Below, in pieces: positions 7,033-12,437 of a DNA stretch of 25,248 nucleotides; position 1 is the stretch's first letter, and each line of letters starts with the position of its first letter. The notes below the pieces were generated by a model. The model was not told the origin of the DNA and ran no database searches. It saw only the letters and a program-made list of their open reading frames with translations. Location of the stretch: positions 1 through 25,248 of the IMG/VR virus record IMGVR_UViG_3300017613_000426; one strand, given 5' to 3'. The stretch comes from a virus. The position numbers were made by a program, and so were the translations under genes.

Positions 7033-8774
7033 TGCCTCCCAAGCATAAAGCGGGCGGGTGTAACTGTTGTGAAGTTGATCCTCCACATCCACAACTATGC
7101 ACGATTCTGGATGACGATTTTGATCGACCAGACTCGACTGATATTGGCAGTGACTGGAGCGAGGTCGATGGTGACTGGGAAATATCAAATGAGACGTTAA
7201 CTGTTCCGTCAACAAATGCGCTAGTCACCCCGACCACGTCGAACTCAGGGGCAAATAATGTAGTCCATGTGCATGTACAAGGTAATGACGGGGACATTGC
7301 CCGCGTTTACGCAACCTACAATGGAGTAAGCGACGTATACGCTGAAGTAGAATTTGGCACGGAGTGTGGATTTCTACGTCTGTTCAAGGGTGGTGTTCAG
7401 CAACACGTTGACCAAATTCTTTTGGGTGCAAAGCCTGGGAATTGGGTTGCTGTATCTGCATGTCACAGGACTGGGTATTCAGGTAGGACTGATAGAATCT
7501 TTGCGCAGGCGGAATCACACGGGACGGAGCCGGCTGCGTTTGCAAAAATTGAAATAGATGCTGCTGGTGTGACCGGTAAAGACGCTGCTCTGGCAACGGG
7601 GGGCACTGCTGTTAATGTGTCCTTTGATGCGTTTACGTGGAACTCCTACACGGATGATGCTCTTTACTGCGAATCGTGCGAAACCTGTTTATGGTATTTA
7701 CTGCACCCTCGTTACTCGGGAGCTGTATCCGGCAATTGTGAATGGAATGTAACGGATGGCGCGCCACAGTGGGTATCAAACCCAACCACGGGGATAGAGT
7801 TGCCTGTTGGCACGTGTGAGGTATTTCAGAAAACGGAAAACCTGAGTGATGGTAGACCACATCAGGTTGAAATCAAGGTTTGGGGACTTTCTTTGAACTC
7901 CGATTTTTATCTACTGCTTGATTATGAAGACCCCGACAATTACCACTACGCTAGAATTACAGCCGGAACGCCATATTTTGGCATTCCGCGAGTGTGGCTT
8001 TACCTCGGGAGCGCGGGAGATGGAGATTTGATATCGGTCCAAGTCGTTTGGGGGTCTTCATTCACGCTTACTGCCTGTGTTAATGAACTTGGGATCTCGG
8101 CCCGTTACGATCACCCAGGACTTGGCAATGCTCGTGCAGAGATAGGCACTCCGACAACACCAGTTGGGGGTAATAAGATTGGGTTTTCCGCAGATGTTGA
8201 AGAAGGCGCTGCACCAGTTGTAACAGGCATGAAAGCGAGCGTCGCGCTCACTGCTGCGTCATGGGCAGATGCGACCACCACGACCGATGAAGAGGTTGGC
8301 TGTACGCATTGTCCACAAGAGTGCTTGCCTTGTTGGCCTGGCACATCTAATTTGGAAAATGTTACCATTGAAATTGATCTTTTGGCAAATAAAAACTGCA
8401 CCTGTACGCCGTTTAATGGTAGCTGGGTATGTGATCGGCAGAATGCGATAAATAACGTCTTGCGACCATGCACGTACATCAGCAGCACGCAAATTGAGAC
8501 TTGTAACGGAAATCTACGTGGCAAGGTCACCGTGTTTATGGGGAACGATGGTGATATTGATGTACCTTCCGGCGTCGAGGGCAGGGTATATATTAAGATG
8601 GAAATTCGGGATAGTTTTTTTAGCGAAACTGCGTTATGGGAGATAGATCCCTGGTCTAATGCAACCTTCTGGAATTGCCAAAACATTGTTGATGAGGTTG
8701 CAACCTTAATTTCCATGCCTAGCGGTTTTACTGCCTGTGACTGGTCGTCCGTGACATGCAAGCTCAGCGCATAA
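7032..8774 (+). CDS. Large cysteine-rich tail protein with lectin-like domains (candidate receptor-binding protein)
   Basis: The start is taken as the ATG at 7032, which overlaps the previous stop; it gives 580 residues. Two regions resemble concanavalin-like beta sandwiches of the kind found in glucan-binding or LamG/DUF1080 domains: DDDFDRPDSTDIGSDWSEV with GDWEISNETLTV near residues 28-56, and a second with LLLDYEDPDNYHYARITAG near 295-315. Cysteine clusters separate the parts: GCNCCEV at the N-terminus, CESCETCLW in the middle and GCTHCPQECLPCWPGT after the second domain, continuing with KNCTCTPF. They may bind metals or form disulfides outside the cell. This is the largest protein of the tail module and the best candidate for host recognition, which is inference. 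Confidence 0.55.
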   Translation: MPPKHKAGGCNCCEVDPPHPQLCTILDDDFDRPDSTDIGSDWSEVDGDWEISNETLTVPSTNALVTPTTSNSGANNVVHVHVQGNDGDIARVYATYNGVSDVYAEVEFGTECGFLRLFKGGVQQHVDQILLGAKPGNWVAVSACHRTGYSGRTDRIFAQAESHGTEPAAFAKIEIDAAGVTGKDAALATGGTAVNVSFDAFTWNSYTDDALYCESCETCLWYLLHPRYSGAVSGNCEWNVTDGAPQWVSNPTTGIELPVGTCEVFQKTENLSDGRPHQVEIKVWGLSLNSDFYLLLDYEDPDNYHYARITAGTPYFGIPRVWLYLGSAGDGDLISVQVVWGSSFTLTACVNELGISARYDHPGLGNARAEIGTPTTPVGGNKIGFSADVEEGAAPVVTGMKASVALTAASWADATTTTDEEVGCTHCPQECLPCWPGTSNLENVTIEIDLLANKNCTCTPFNGSWVCDRQNAINNVLRPCTYISSTQIETCNGNLRGKVTVFMGNDGDIDVPSGVEGRVYIKMEIRDSFFSETALWEIDPWSNATFWNCQNIVDEVATLISMPSGFTACDWSSVTCKLSA

Positions 8775-9103
8775 TCAAGCAGCAATGGGTATGCCATGCT
8801 TGTGGCGTTACCTGCCTATTGCATATCCTTGCTGGCCCAGTCAGATGCAAATGCGGGTACACTGATCGTACGCCATCTGGCCCTGACGTTGAAATAGATG
8901 TTCCCGCACCTGAACAGCCAGACATAAAAGCTCACCGCAATAACATGCGGTGGGTGCGTCGCATCACATCTATATGCAAACCATGCAACCGTCACCCATG
9001 CGCGGGCAACAGATGCTCGCACCAAGACGCGCTAATCAGACGAGATACAACCGTGTGGGGTGATCCGCCAGAATGCCCCATTGGTTTGTGGCTGGAGGTG
9101 TGA
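8756..9103 (+). CDS. Small cysteine-rich protein, two metal-binding-like motifs
   Basis: The 115-residue product starts at the ATG at 8756, inside the end of the large tail gene (19-base overlap in another frame). The N-terminal half has WVCHACGVTCLLHILAGP and CKCGY, a four-cysteine zinc-ribbon-like knuckle. The C-terminal half has CKPCNRHPCAGNRCSHQD and ends PPECPIGLWLEV. The arrangement resembles short cysteine-rich proteins at the end of tail modules in related phages, where a similar 'C-P-I-G-x-W' ending occurs. The cysteines could bind zinc or crosslink the tail tip. Function is unknown. Confidence 0.6.
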   Translation: MQAQRIIKQQWVCHACGVTCLLHILAGPVRCKCGYTDRTPSGPDVEIDVPAPEQPDIKAHRNNMRWVRRITSICKPCNRHPCAGNRCSHQDALIRRDTTVWGDPPECPIGLWLEV

Positions 9104-9104
9104 T

Positions 9105-9167
9105 TTACAGCACACCGGCGGCACCGGTGACGATGCCAACAACTAAGCCGAGCAAGAAACTCATCAT
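9105..9167 (-). CDS. Very small hydrophobic membrane peptide, minus strand
   Basis: On the minus strand a 20-residue peptide, MMSFLLGLVVGIVTGAAGVL, reads from 9167 to the TAA at 9105-9107. It is almost wholly hydrophobic with Gly and Ala spacing of the glycine-zipper type, so it could span a membrane. The sequence GGAGGA lies on that strand at 9176-9181, at good spacing from either ATG (9167 or 9164). It is the only minus-strand gene proposed here and lies back to back with the plus-strand gene at 9215. The SD match and composition support it, but at this length chance cannot be excluded. Confidence 0.45.
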   Translation of the reverse strand: MMSFLLGLVVGIVTGAAGVL

Positions 9168-9214
9168 TGCTTTTGTCCTCCAGATTGTTATTCTACGATC
9201 GGAGGTACATTATT

Positions 9215-9421
9215 GTGAGTAATCTATCGGACGAGTACCGGATCGCGGCGGATCTGTGCGAATCTAAAGGGCTCAAATACGCGGCGATATCGTTGCGGGC
9301 CCAGGCGAGCTTAGCTGATGGTGGCCACCCGTTGCAACGTAGCAGCGAACCGACTGCCGCCGAGATGCTCCACGGGATCGGCGGAATGGATGAACTCGCT
9401 GAGCGGCGGGGCGACTGCTGA
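9215..9421 (+). CDS. Small unknown protein, 68 residues
   Basis: The start is chosen at the GTG at 9215 because GGAGGT lies about eight bases before it; the open frame could be extended upstream but then lacks a ribosome binding site and would overlap the minus-strand peptide. The product begins with VSNLSDEYRIAADLCESKG and has a helix KYAAISLRAQASLADGG followed by a helix around AAEMLHGIGGMDELAERRG. No family is recognised. It stands alone, followed by the 200-base regulatory interval that contains the next promoter, so it may end the late transcript. Confidence 0.55.
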   Translation: MSNLSDEYRIAADLCESKGLKYAAISLRAQASLADGGHPLQRSSEPTAAEMLHGIGGMDELAERRGDC

Positions 9422-9538
9422 CGCTACTATATCCGTCCCTTCTAGTCGCGTCACGCGATCATATCACGTCATACTGACACCTCCCAGGTTTTCCCTGGAA
9501 TACTTTCTCGCCCTAACTCCTATCCCTATATAGGTTTC

Positions 9539-9608
9539 TGTTGTCGCCCGCAAATACTTTCCGTATTCTGCTTGCCTGCACCTGTTTTAATGTTGACAGC
9601 CGACAACA
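9539..9608. repeat. Inverted repeat TGTTGTCG / CGACAACA around a promoter
   Basis: The octamer TGTTGTCG (9539-9546) is repeated in inverted form as CGACAACA (9601-9608). The second arm lies between the -35 and -10 elements of the promoter at 9593-9620, and the first is about 50 bases upstream of the -35. Spaced half-sites of this kind are compatible with repressor binding and looping, perhaps by one of the small helix-turn-helix proteins encoded just downstream. The repeat is visible; the operator function is inference. Confidence 0.4.
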
Positions 9609-9620
9609 AATAGCGATAAT
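9593..9620 (+). promoter_or_regulatory. Sigma70-like promoter for the regulatory region
   Basis: A perfect TTGACA at 9593-9598 is followed after 16 bases by GATAAT (9615-9620), five of six matches to the -10 consensus. Transcription would begin near 9627. An ATG begins exactly at 9627, so a leaderless start is possible in addition to the ATG at 9669. The preceding interval from 9422 holds no gene; it is pyrimidine-rich and has a short CCAGG/CCTGG hairpin near 9484-9498. This is the strongest promoter match in the window and likely drives the rightward small genes. Confidence 0.75.
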
Positions 9621-9668
9621 GTAGATATGACGAGCACACAAAACAACACGAGCAAAGGGAAAGAAACG

Positions 9669-9914
9669 ATGAACGAAAACATCAACAGCATACTGACTAG
9701 CTGGACACGACGCGGAGCCGAATGGTTGGCCGAGGAATTCGACCGGGTCGGAATCGTAGCGGACAAAAGCGAATATTACATGGACACGAATCTGACTAGC
9801 TCGCAGAGACGGCAGGGATTGCGGACGCTCGAAAAACACCTGCGAGCGAATGCCTCACCGAGTCAGGTCCGCGAGATTGCGATGTTTGCGGACGACGACA
9901 TCGACGAGAACTGA
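9669..9914 (+). CDS. Unknown small protein downstream of the main promoter
   Basis: The open frame begins with ATG at 9627, but the ATG at 9669 is preferred because a purine-rich stretch (AAAGGGAAAGAAACG) precedes it. That gives 81 residues starting MNENINSILTSWTRRGAEW. The protein has an N-terminal helix, LAEEFDRVGIVADKSEYYM, then SSQRRQGLRTLEKHLRANA and an acidic tail DDDIDEN. If the mRNA really starts near 9627, the longer 95-residue leaderless version would also be possible. No family is recognised. As first gene under the strongest promoter it is probably expressed early. Confidence 0.55.
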   Translation: MNENINSILTSWTRRGAEWLAEEFDRVGIVADKSEYYMDTNLTSSQRRQGLRTLEKHLRANASPSQVREIAMFADDDIDEN

Positions 9915-9944
9915 ACCAACAACACGAACCACGGGAGCAAAGCC

Positions 9945-10139
9945 ATGACGAGCGAACGAAGGCACGTAAAAGTAACTGTCACGGAAGATGATGACGTCCA
10001 GACGGTCGAATCAGATTCCTTTGCGATGGCTCAAATCATTTGCCTTGGTCGTCTGGAATGGAACCCGGACGATGTTCATGAAATGCTGTTGTCCGGGGAT
10101 AAGATCGAATGCCTGAAGCGAACATTCCAGATTGCATGA
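9945..10139 (+). CDS. Unknown small acidic protein, 64 residues
   Basis: The ATG at 9945 follows CGGGAGCAAAGCC, an acceptable ribosome binding site. The product starts MTSERRHVKVTVTEDDDVQ and has a short beta start, an amphipathic helix (SDSFAMAQIICLGRLEW) and ends in ECLKRTFQIA. The bases before its start resemble those before the previous gene (AACAACACGA in both), which suggests that the leader sequence was duplicated with or between the small genes. No domain is recognised. Confidence 0.5.
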   Translation: MTSERRHVKVTVTEDDDVQTVESDSFAMAQIICLGRLEWNPDDVHEMLLSGDKIECLKRTFQIA

Positions 10140-10187
10140 ATGTGCCCTACCACCTTCACAACGGAGTTTGAGACAGCGAGACGAATC

Positions 10188-10391
10188 ATGCTAACCGTAT
10201 CACAAGCCGCGAAACGCCTGCTCAATCGACGCACGGGCCGCCGAGGCGTAACACGCCAGCGGGTCGTCGCGATGATTGACAGCGGCATCCTCGCGGCTGA
10301 GAAAGACCCTCACGGGTATTACCTAATCGACCCGCGCGAAGTAACGCGGGTCAACCGAATCGAACGCAAAACGGGACGACCGGGGAAATGA
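10188..10391 (+). CDS. Small helix-turn-helix DNA-binding protein (HTH_17/excisionase-like)
   Basis: The start at 10188 is chosen because the conserved part begins there (MLTVSQAAKRLLNRRTG); an upstream ATG at 10140 has no ribosome binding site. The 67-residue protein has the form of MerR-type or excisionase-type winged helices: 'L-T-V-x-x-A-A' first helix, then VTRQRVVAMIDSGILAAEK as recognition region, then HGYYLIDPREVTRVNR as the wing and following strand. The tail KTGRPGK carries a Gly-Arg-Pro AT-hook-like core. It could be a transcription regulator or a recombination directionality factor. The stop overlaps the next start (ATGA). Confidence 0.65.
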   Translation: MLTVSQAAKRLLNRRTGRRGVTRQRVVAMIDSGILAAEKDPHGYYLIDPREVTRVNRIERKTGRPGK

Positions 10392-10561
10392 CACTTAGCG
10401 AACCTGTCAAATACCAGATCGAAAAATGGGCTCAGGCGTATGAGGCATTGCGAGAGGTCCACCCCGAGATATCAGCAGATGTCGTTGCGGATATCGCGGC
10501 CCGGCTAACCGTCGATATTGACGAACCTATTGAGTCACCGCGAAGGTACGGGCGAGCGTAA
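10388..10561 (+). CDS. Unknown small acidic protein, 57 residues
   Basis: The ATG at 10388 overlaps the stop of the helix-turn-helix gene and is preceded by CCGGGGAA, so the two are translated in step. The product begins MTLSEPVKYQIEKWAQAYE and has a helix ALREVHPEISADVVADIAAR followed by a polar tail ending RRYGRA. It is wholly or mostly helical. No family is recognised; small acidic proteins beside phage regulators are often partners or antagonists of the regulator, but nothing in the sequence proves this. Confidence 0.55.
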   Translation: MTLSEPVKYQIEKWAQAYEALREVHPEISADVVADIAARLTVDIDEPIESPRRYGRA

Positions 10562-10636
10562 CCAGAACACATCATACTGACCGGCCCCCATGCAGGCTGG
10601 ACAGATCACGTCCAACCTGGAAAAATCTAGCTCCGT

Positions 10637-10648
10637 TACCCTAGGGTA
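10637..10648. promoter_or_regulatory. 12-base perfect palindrome TACCCTAGGGTA, candidate operator
   Basis: TACCCTAGGGTA is a perfect palindrome 17 bases upstream of the -35 element of the next promoter, in a 139-base gap between genes. This location suits a dimeric regulator. The gene at 10701 or the one at 10188, both small helix-turn-helix proteins, are natural candidates. The CTAG core is under-represented in many bacterial genomes, which makes chance less likely. Function is inference. Confidence 0.45.
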
Positions 10649-10665
10649 CGGCGAGCAAATTCTGG

Positions 10666-10694
10666 TTGATTTAACTTGGCGATGCCACTACAAT
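10666..10694 (+). promoter_or_regulatory. Sigma70-like promoter with predicted leaderless start
   Basis: TTGATT (10666-10671) and TACAAT (10689-10694) are separated by 17 bases. The expected transcription start, about seven bases downstream, falls on 10701, which is the A of the ATG of the following gene. No ribosome binding site exists before that ATG. Promoter quality and the missing SD support leaderless translation of the helix-turn-helix protein. Confidence 0.65.
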
Positions 10695-10700
10695 CCTCAC

Positions 10701-10898
10701 ATGGCGACAGTAATCAACAACGAGCGGTGGTTGACGGTGGCCGAGGCCGCAGAACGGATCGGTGTATCTGAATCGTGCTTGCGTCGGTATTGTTCTCGTG
10801 GAAACATCGGGCAACGGATTGGGCGTAATTACGCCATTCCGTTGTCGCAGGTGAAGCGATTCACACGGCGCCCAGTTGGCCGGCCAAAATCTGCGTAA
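10701..10898 (+). CDS. Small helix-turn-helix DNA-binding protein (excisionase/MerR-like)
   Basis: The start at 10701 fits the conserved domain and the promoter; longer versions of the frame would run across the promoter. The 65-residue protein reads MATVINNERWLTVAEAAER, then IGVSESCLRRYCSRGNIG, then RIGRNYAIPLSQVKRFTRR, which is the classical HTH_17 order: 'w-L-T-v-x-E-A-A', recognition helix with 'L-R-R-Y-c', and the wing 'G-R-x-y-x-I-p-x-x-x-v'. The tail RRPVGRPKSA contains an AT-hook-like GRP. The protein is a good candidate for an autoregulator using the nearby palindrome. It may be a second member of the same family as the gene at 10188. Confidence 0.75.
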   Translation: MATVINNERWLTVAEAAERIGVSESCLRRYCSRGNIGQRIGRNYAIPLSQVKRFTRRPVGRPKSA

Positions 10899-10929
10899 AT
10901 TCCAGAGTAAAATTTTTTTGGGATTGCAC

Positions 10930-10959
10930 TTGCTTTATGTATCGCTATCGACTAATAAT
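10930..10959 (+). promoter_or_regulatory. Sigma70-like promoter for the 11042 gene cluster
   Basis: TTGCTT (10930-10935) and TAATAAT (10953-10959) lie 17-18 bases apart in an AT-rich island within the 143-base gap after the helix-turn-helix gene. A run of seven T at 10913-10919 just upstream may be a leftover of a terminator, though no strong stem precedes it. Transcription would begin near 10966, leaving a leader of about 75 bases with the ribosome binding site AGGAGG at 11030-11035. Confidence 0.55.
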
Positions 10960-11041
10960 GTGTTTCACAACGAAATTGAACCACAGTCACTATTCAAGGA
11001 CCACGGATTCAAACGCGACTAGTTAGGACAGGAGGGTGAAC

Positions 11042-11380
11042 ATGGCATTACTTGCTGGGAAAATGTACGCGGCAAAATGTGGTGAGCACATCAACGAGAC
11101 GCCGAAAACGCTGGACGAACTGATCTCCCAGTGCCAGGAATGGGACGGGCAAGTCGTAAAGGTGGTCCCGTATTTCCGGTCATTCGATGTGCAGCCCGGC
11201 GAGTATCGCGCCGACCGGCTCGATTACGTGTCGATTTCGATTCTGCCCACTGACGAGAAGGAGGGCGAATATGAAATTGACTGGCGGCTGTCGAGCACCG
11301 GATGGGTGCTCGCTGGTGACGGTGCTGGCGATCCCTGCACGAATGGCGGAAGCGTTCTCACAGGAAGGGACTTGGGATGA
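11042..11380 (+). CDS. Unknown protein, 112 residues
   Basis: AGGAGG at 11030-11035 sits six bases before the ATG at 11042, so this start is preferred over the in-frame GTG at 11036. The protein begins MALLAGKMYAAKCGEHINE and has an alternating helix/strand pattern: TLDELISQCQEWDGQVVKV, then VPYFRSFDVQPGEYRADRL and VSISILPTDEKEGEYEIDW. No family is recognised. The end overlaps the next gene (ATGA at 11377-11380). A frame inside its second half (ATG at 11271 with GGAGGG before it) could encode a 72-residue product, but this is judged incidental. Confidence 0.6.
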   Translation: MALLAGKMYAAKCGEHINETPKTLDELISQCQEWDGQVVKVVPYFRSFDVQPGEYRADRLDYVSISILPTDEKEGEYEIDWRLSSTGWVLAGDGAGDPCTNGGSVLTGRDLG

Positions 11381-11526
11381 TGACAGACGCGCAATTCAAA
11401 TTGATGGACAACCTAGACCTTGGCCGCGACATCATAGAACTGACATGGGGGGGGAGCGAAGGTGGATTCCTGCACGAGATGTGCAATGAAACTTCGTCCC
11501 CTTTGAACTGCCGACCTGCCCTGTAG
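11377..11526 (+). CDS. Unknown small protein, 49 residues
   Basis: The ATG at 11377 overlaps the upstream TGA and has AGGAAGGGA at good spacing, so translation is likely coupled. A second ATG follows at once. The product begins MMTDAQFKLMDNLDLGRDI and ends NETSSPLNCRPAL. It is short, slightly acidic and has no recognised domain. Its stop at 11524-11526 lies just before a stretch of hairpins that end in a terminator, so it is probably the last gene of the transcript that starts near 10966. Confidence 0.5.
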   Translation: MMTDAQFKLMDNLDLGRDIIELTWGGSEGGFLHEMCNETSSPLNCRPAL

Positions 11527-11658
11527 GAGATGCGGCATGGATCGCACAAGGATTGCGAGGTCGGCTGTTTTTTATCGAACTGGGATCGCAAGACCAGCGG
11601 CGTAGCTGGTCGGGTGTTCTGCCTCGGTGGTGGCTTGCTGCGCTGCCGAGGTTTTTTT
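11527..11658 (+). ncRNA. Candidate small RNA with GGA hairpin loops (possible CsrA ligand)
   Basis: Between the small gene and csrA lies an interval of hairpins. Two alternative stems place GGA in a loop: TGCG (11531-11534) with CGCA (11543-11546), loop GCATGGAT; and CGCA (11543-11546) with TGCG (11554-11557), loop CAAGGAT. Both loops contain the ANGGA pattern recognised by CsrA/RsmA. Further GGA triplets occur at 11526-11528 and 11583-11585, and GGATCGCA is repeated (11539-11546 and 11583-11590). A perfect GACCAGC/GCTGGTC hairpin follows at 11592-11611, then the terminator. The structures are visible; existence as a free RNA and CsrA binding are inference. Confidence 0.4.
11622..11658 (+). 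terminator. Intrinsic terminator before csrA
   Basis: CCTCGG at 11622-11627 pairs with CCGAGG at 11646-11651, extendable by a few wobble pairs, and is followed directly by TTTTTTT (11652-11658). A second perfect seven-base stem (11592-11611) stands just before it. It would end transcripts from the 10930 promoter or liberate the 3' end of the candidate small RNA. csrA begins 117 bases later and would then need read-through or its own promoter. Confidence 0.8.
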
Positions 11659-11774
11659 CTACGGCGGGGTGCTGGTCGTTCCAGCGTGCGGTGGTTCGGC
11701 ATCGTGAATCCAAAGGAAACCGAGCGACAGATGACGGACTGCCGCGCCCCGTCTTTCAAACAGGGAGGTGCATT

Positions 11775-11945
11775 TTGTTGGTAATCACACGGAAGATTGG
11801 CGAGGAGGTTCAAGTCGGTGATGCAACTATAGTTGTTTTGCGAGCGGGACCGCGCGACGTACGACTCGGCATCACTGCACCTCACACTACAAAAATCGTG
11901 CGTGACGATGCGAAGAAGGACCGTGATGGCAAAGCTGTTAGATAA
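11775..11945 (+). CDS. csrA: CsrA-family translational regulator
   Basis: The 56-residue product starts with TTG at 11775, preceded by the strong ribosome binding site GGGAGGTG. It reads MLVITRKIGEEVQVGDATI, then VVLRAGPRDVRLGITAP and KIVRDDAKK, aligning along its length with CsrA/RsmA. The RNA-contact residues are kept: L2, T5-R6 on the first strand, and R43 in IVRDDA, equivalent to R44 of E. coli CsrA, where the usual 'V-H-R-E-E-I' is replaced. CsrA dimers bind GGA in mRNA leaders and alter translation or stability. The SD itself contains AGGGA, so autoregulation is possible. The last 20 bases overlap the next gene. Confidence 0.92.
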   Translation: MLVITRKIGEEVQVGDATIVVLRAGPRDVRLGITAPHTTKIVRDDAKKDRDGKAVR

Positions 11946-12081
11946 TGCTGAACTGATCGAGCTTGGACGGCGAGTTGCGGAAGAGTCACGAGACTTTGAA
12001 ATCGACGGAAGACCTCTAACGAACGTCGAAATGTTCGCAGCTATTCAATACCAGCATTCTCTCGAAAGGGGCCCAAAGTGA
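11926..12081 (+). CDS. Unknown small protein overlapping csrA
   Basis: The ATG at 11926 lies inside the end of csrA and follows GAAGAAGGACCGTG, a good ribosome binding site, so this gene is probably coupled to csrA. The 51-residue product begins MAKLLDNAELIELGRRVAE and ends QYQHSLERGPK. It is mostly helical. The last codons (SLERG) come from the first copy of a 16-base repeat that recurs 290 bases downstream, in the same reading phase relative to the gene end. No family is recognised. Confidence 0.55.
   Translation: MAKLLDNAELIELGRRVAEESRDFEIDGRPLTNVEMFAAIQYQHSLERGPK
12056..12071. repeat. Direct repeat copy 1, ATTCTCTCGAAAGGGG
   Basis: This 16-base sequence is identical to 12346-12361. The copy lies at the end of the gene at 11926 and its AAAGGGG serves as ribosome binding site for the GTG start at 12078. 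Together the copies bracket a gene of different base composition, which suggests that the gene was inserted by recombination between repeats. Confidence 0.8.
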
Positions 12082-12437
12082 ACGACGCCCGGACGCTCGC
12101 CCGCCTGATTCTCAAGACCGCCCAACGAGGCCGGACGCTCACAATCGACGCGCCCGGACAACACGCCCACGACCTACGGCTCCACCTCGAGTATTTCGAG
12201 CCGACGCTCGGCCGGATCATCCGCGCCGAGCGAGCCGTCGCCGCGCACACCATCGACGCCGCCATGGTCCCCGACGGCATCCTCGCCAACGCCCTCGCCA
12301 ACATGGGCGAGGAGATCGACGACTACATCGAAACCCAAAACCACAATTCTCTCGAAAGGGGAACCGATGGAGATTCTGAAAGGGAAACAGGAGAAGCCGC
12401 GACGGACAATGATGTACGGTCCGCACGGGAACGGTAA
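12078..12437 (+). CDS. Unknown GC-rich protein bracketed by direct repeats
   Basis: The GTG at 12078 overlaps the previous stop and follows AAAGGGGCCCAA. The product has 119 residues, but the last 30 or so, after the second repeat copy, overlap the next gene in another frame. The body is helical: ARTLARLILKTAQRGRTLT, then HDLRLHLEYFEPTLGRIIR and AMVPDGILANALANMGEEI. From about 12080 to 12340 the sequence is clearly richer in C and G than its neighbours and uses C-ending codons, unlike the rest of the window. This suggests transfer from a source of higher GC. No family is recognised. Confidence 0.55.
   Translation: MNDARTLARLILKTAQRGRTLTIDAPGQHAHDLRLHLEYFEPTLGRIIRAERAVAAHTIDAAMVPDGILANALANMGEEIDDYIETQNHNSLERGTDGDSERETGEAATDNDVRSARER
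12346..12361. repeat. Direct repeat copy 2, ATTCTCTCGAAAGGGG
   Basis: Second identical copy of the 16-base repeat at 12056-12071. It stands directly before the ATG of the ATPase gene at 12367 and supplies its ribosome binding site (AAAGGGG). In the upstream frame it encodes NSLERG, matching HSLERG at the first copy, so both copies are read in the same phase. Confidence 0.8.

Noticed and set aside
8111-8797. Reverse-strand frame of 228 codons opposite the large tail gene
   Set aside because: It lies fully across a well-supported plus-strand gene and shows no recognisable protein features.
11271-11489. Frame of 72 codons with GGAGGG seven bases before its ATG, overlapping the 11042 and 11377 genes
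   Set aside because: The ribosome-binding-like bases are explained by the EKEGEY codons of the 11042 gene, and the product shows no clear features; kept only as a remark.
11530-11784. Plus-strand frame of 84 codons before csrA (MRHGSHKDCEVGC...)
   Set aside because: The AGGAG lies too close to its ATG, it runs through the terminator stem and T run, and the protein looks random; the RNA structures explain the interval better.
11358-11885. Reverse-strand frame of 175 codons across the csrA region
   Set aside because: It runs through csrA, the terminator and two hairpins, and the composition is that of an antisense shadow.
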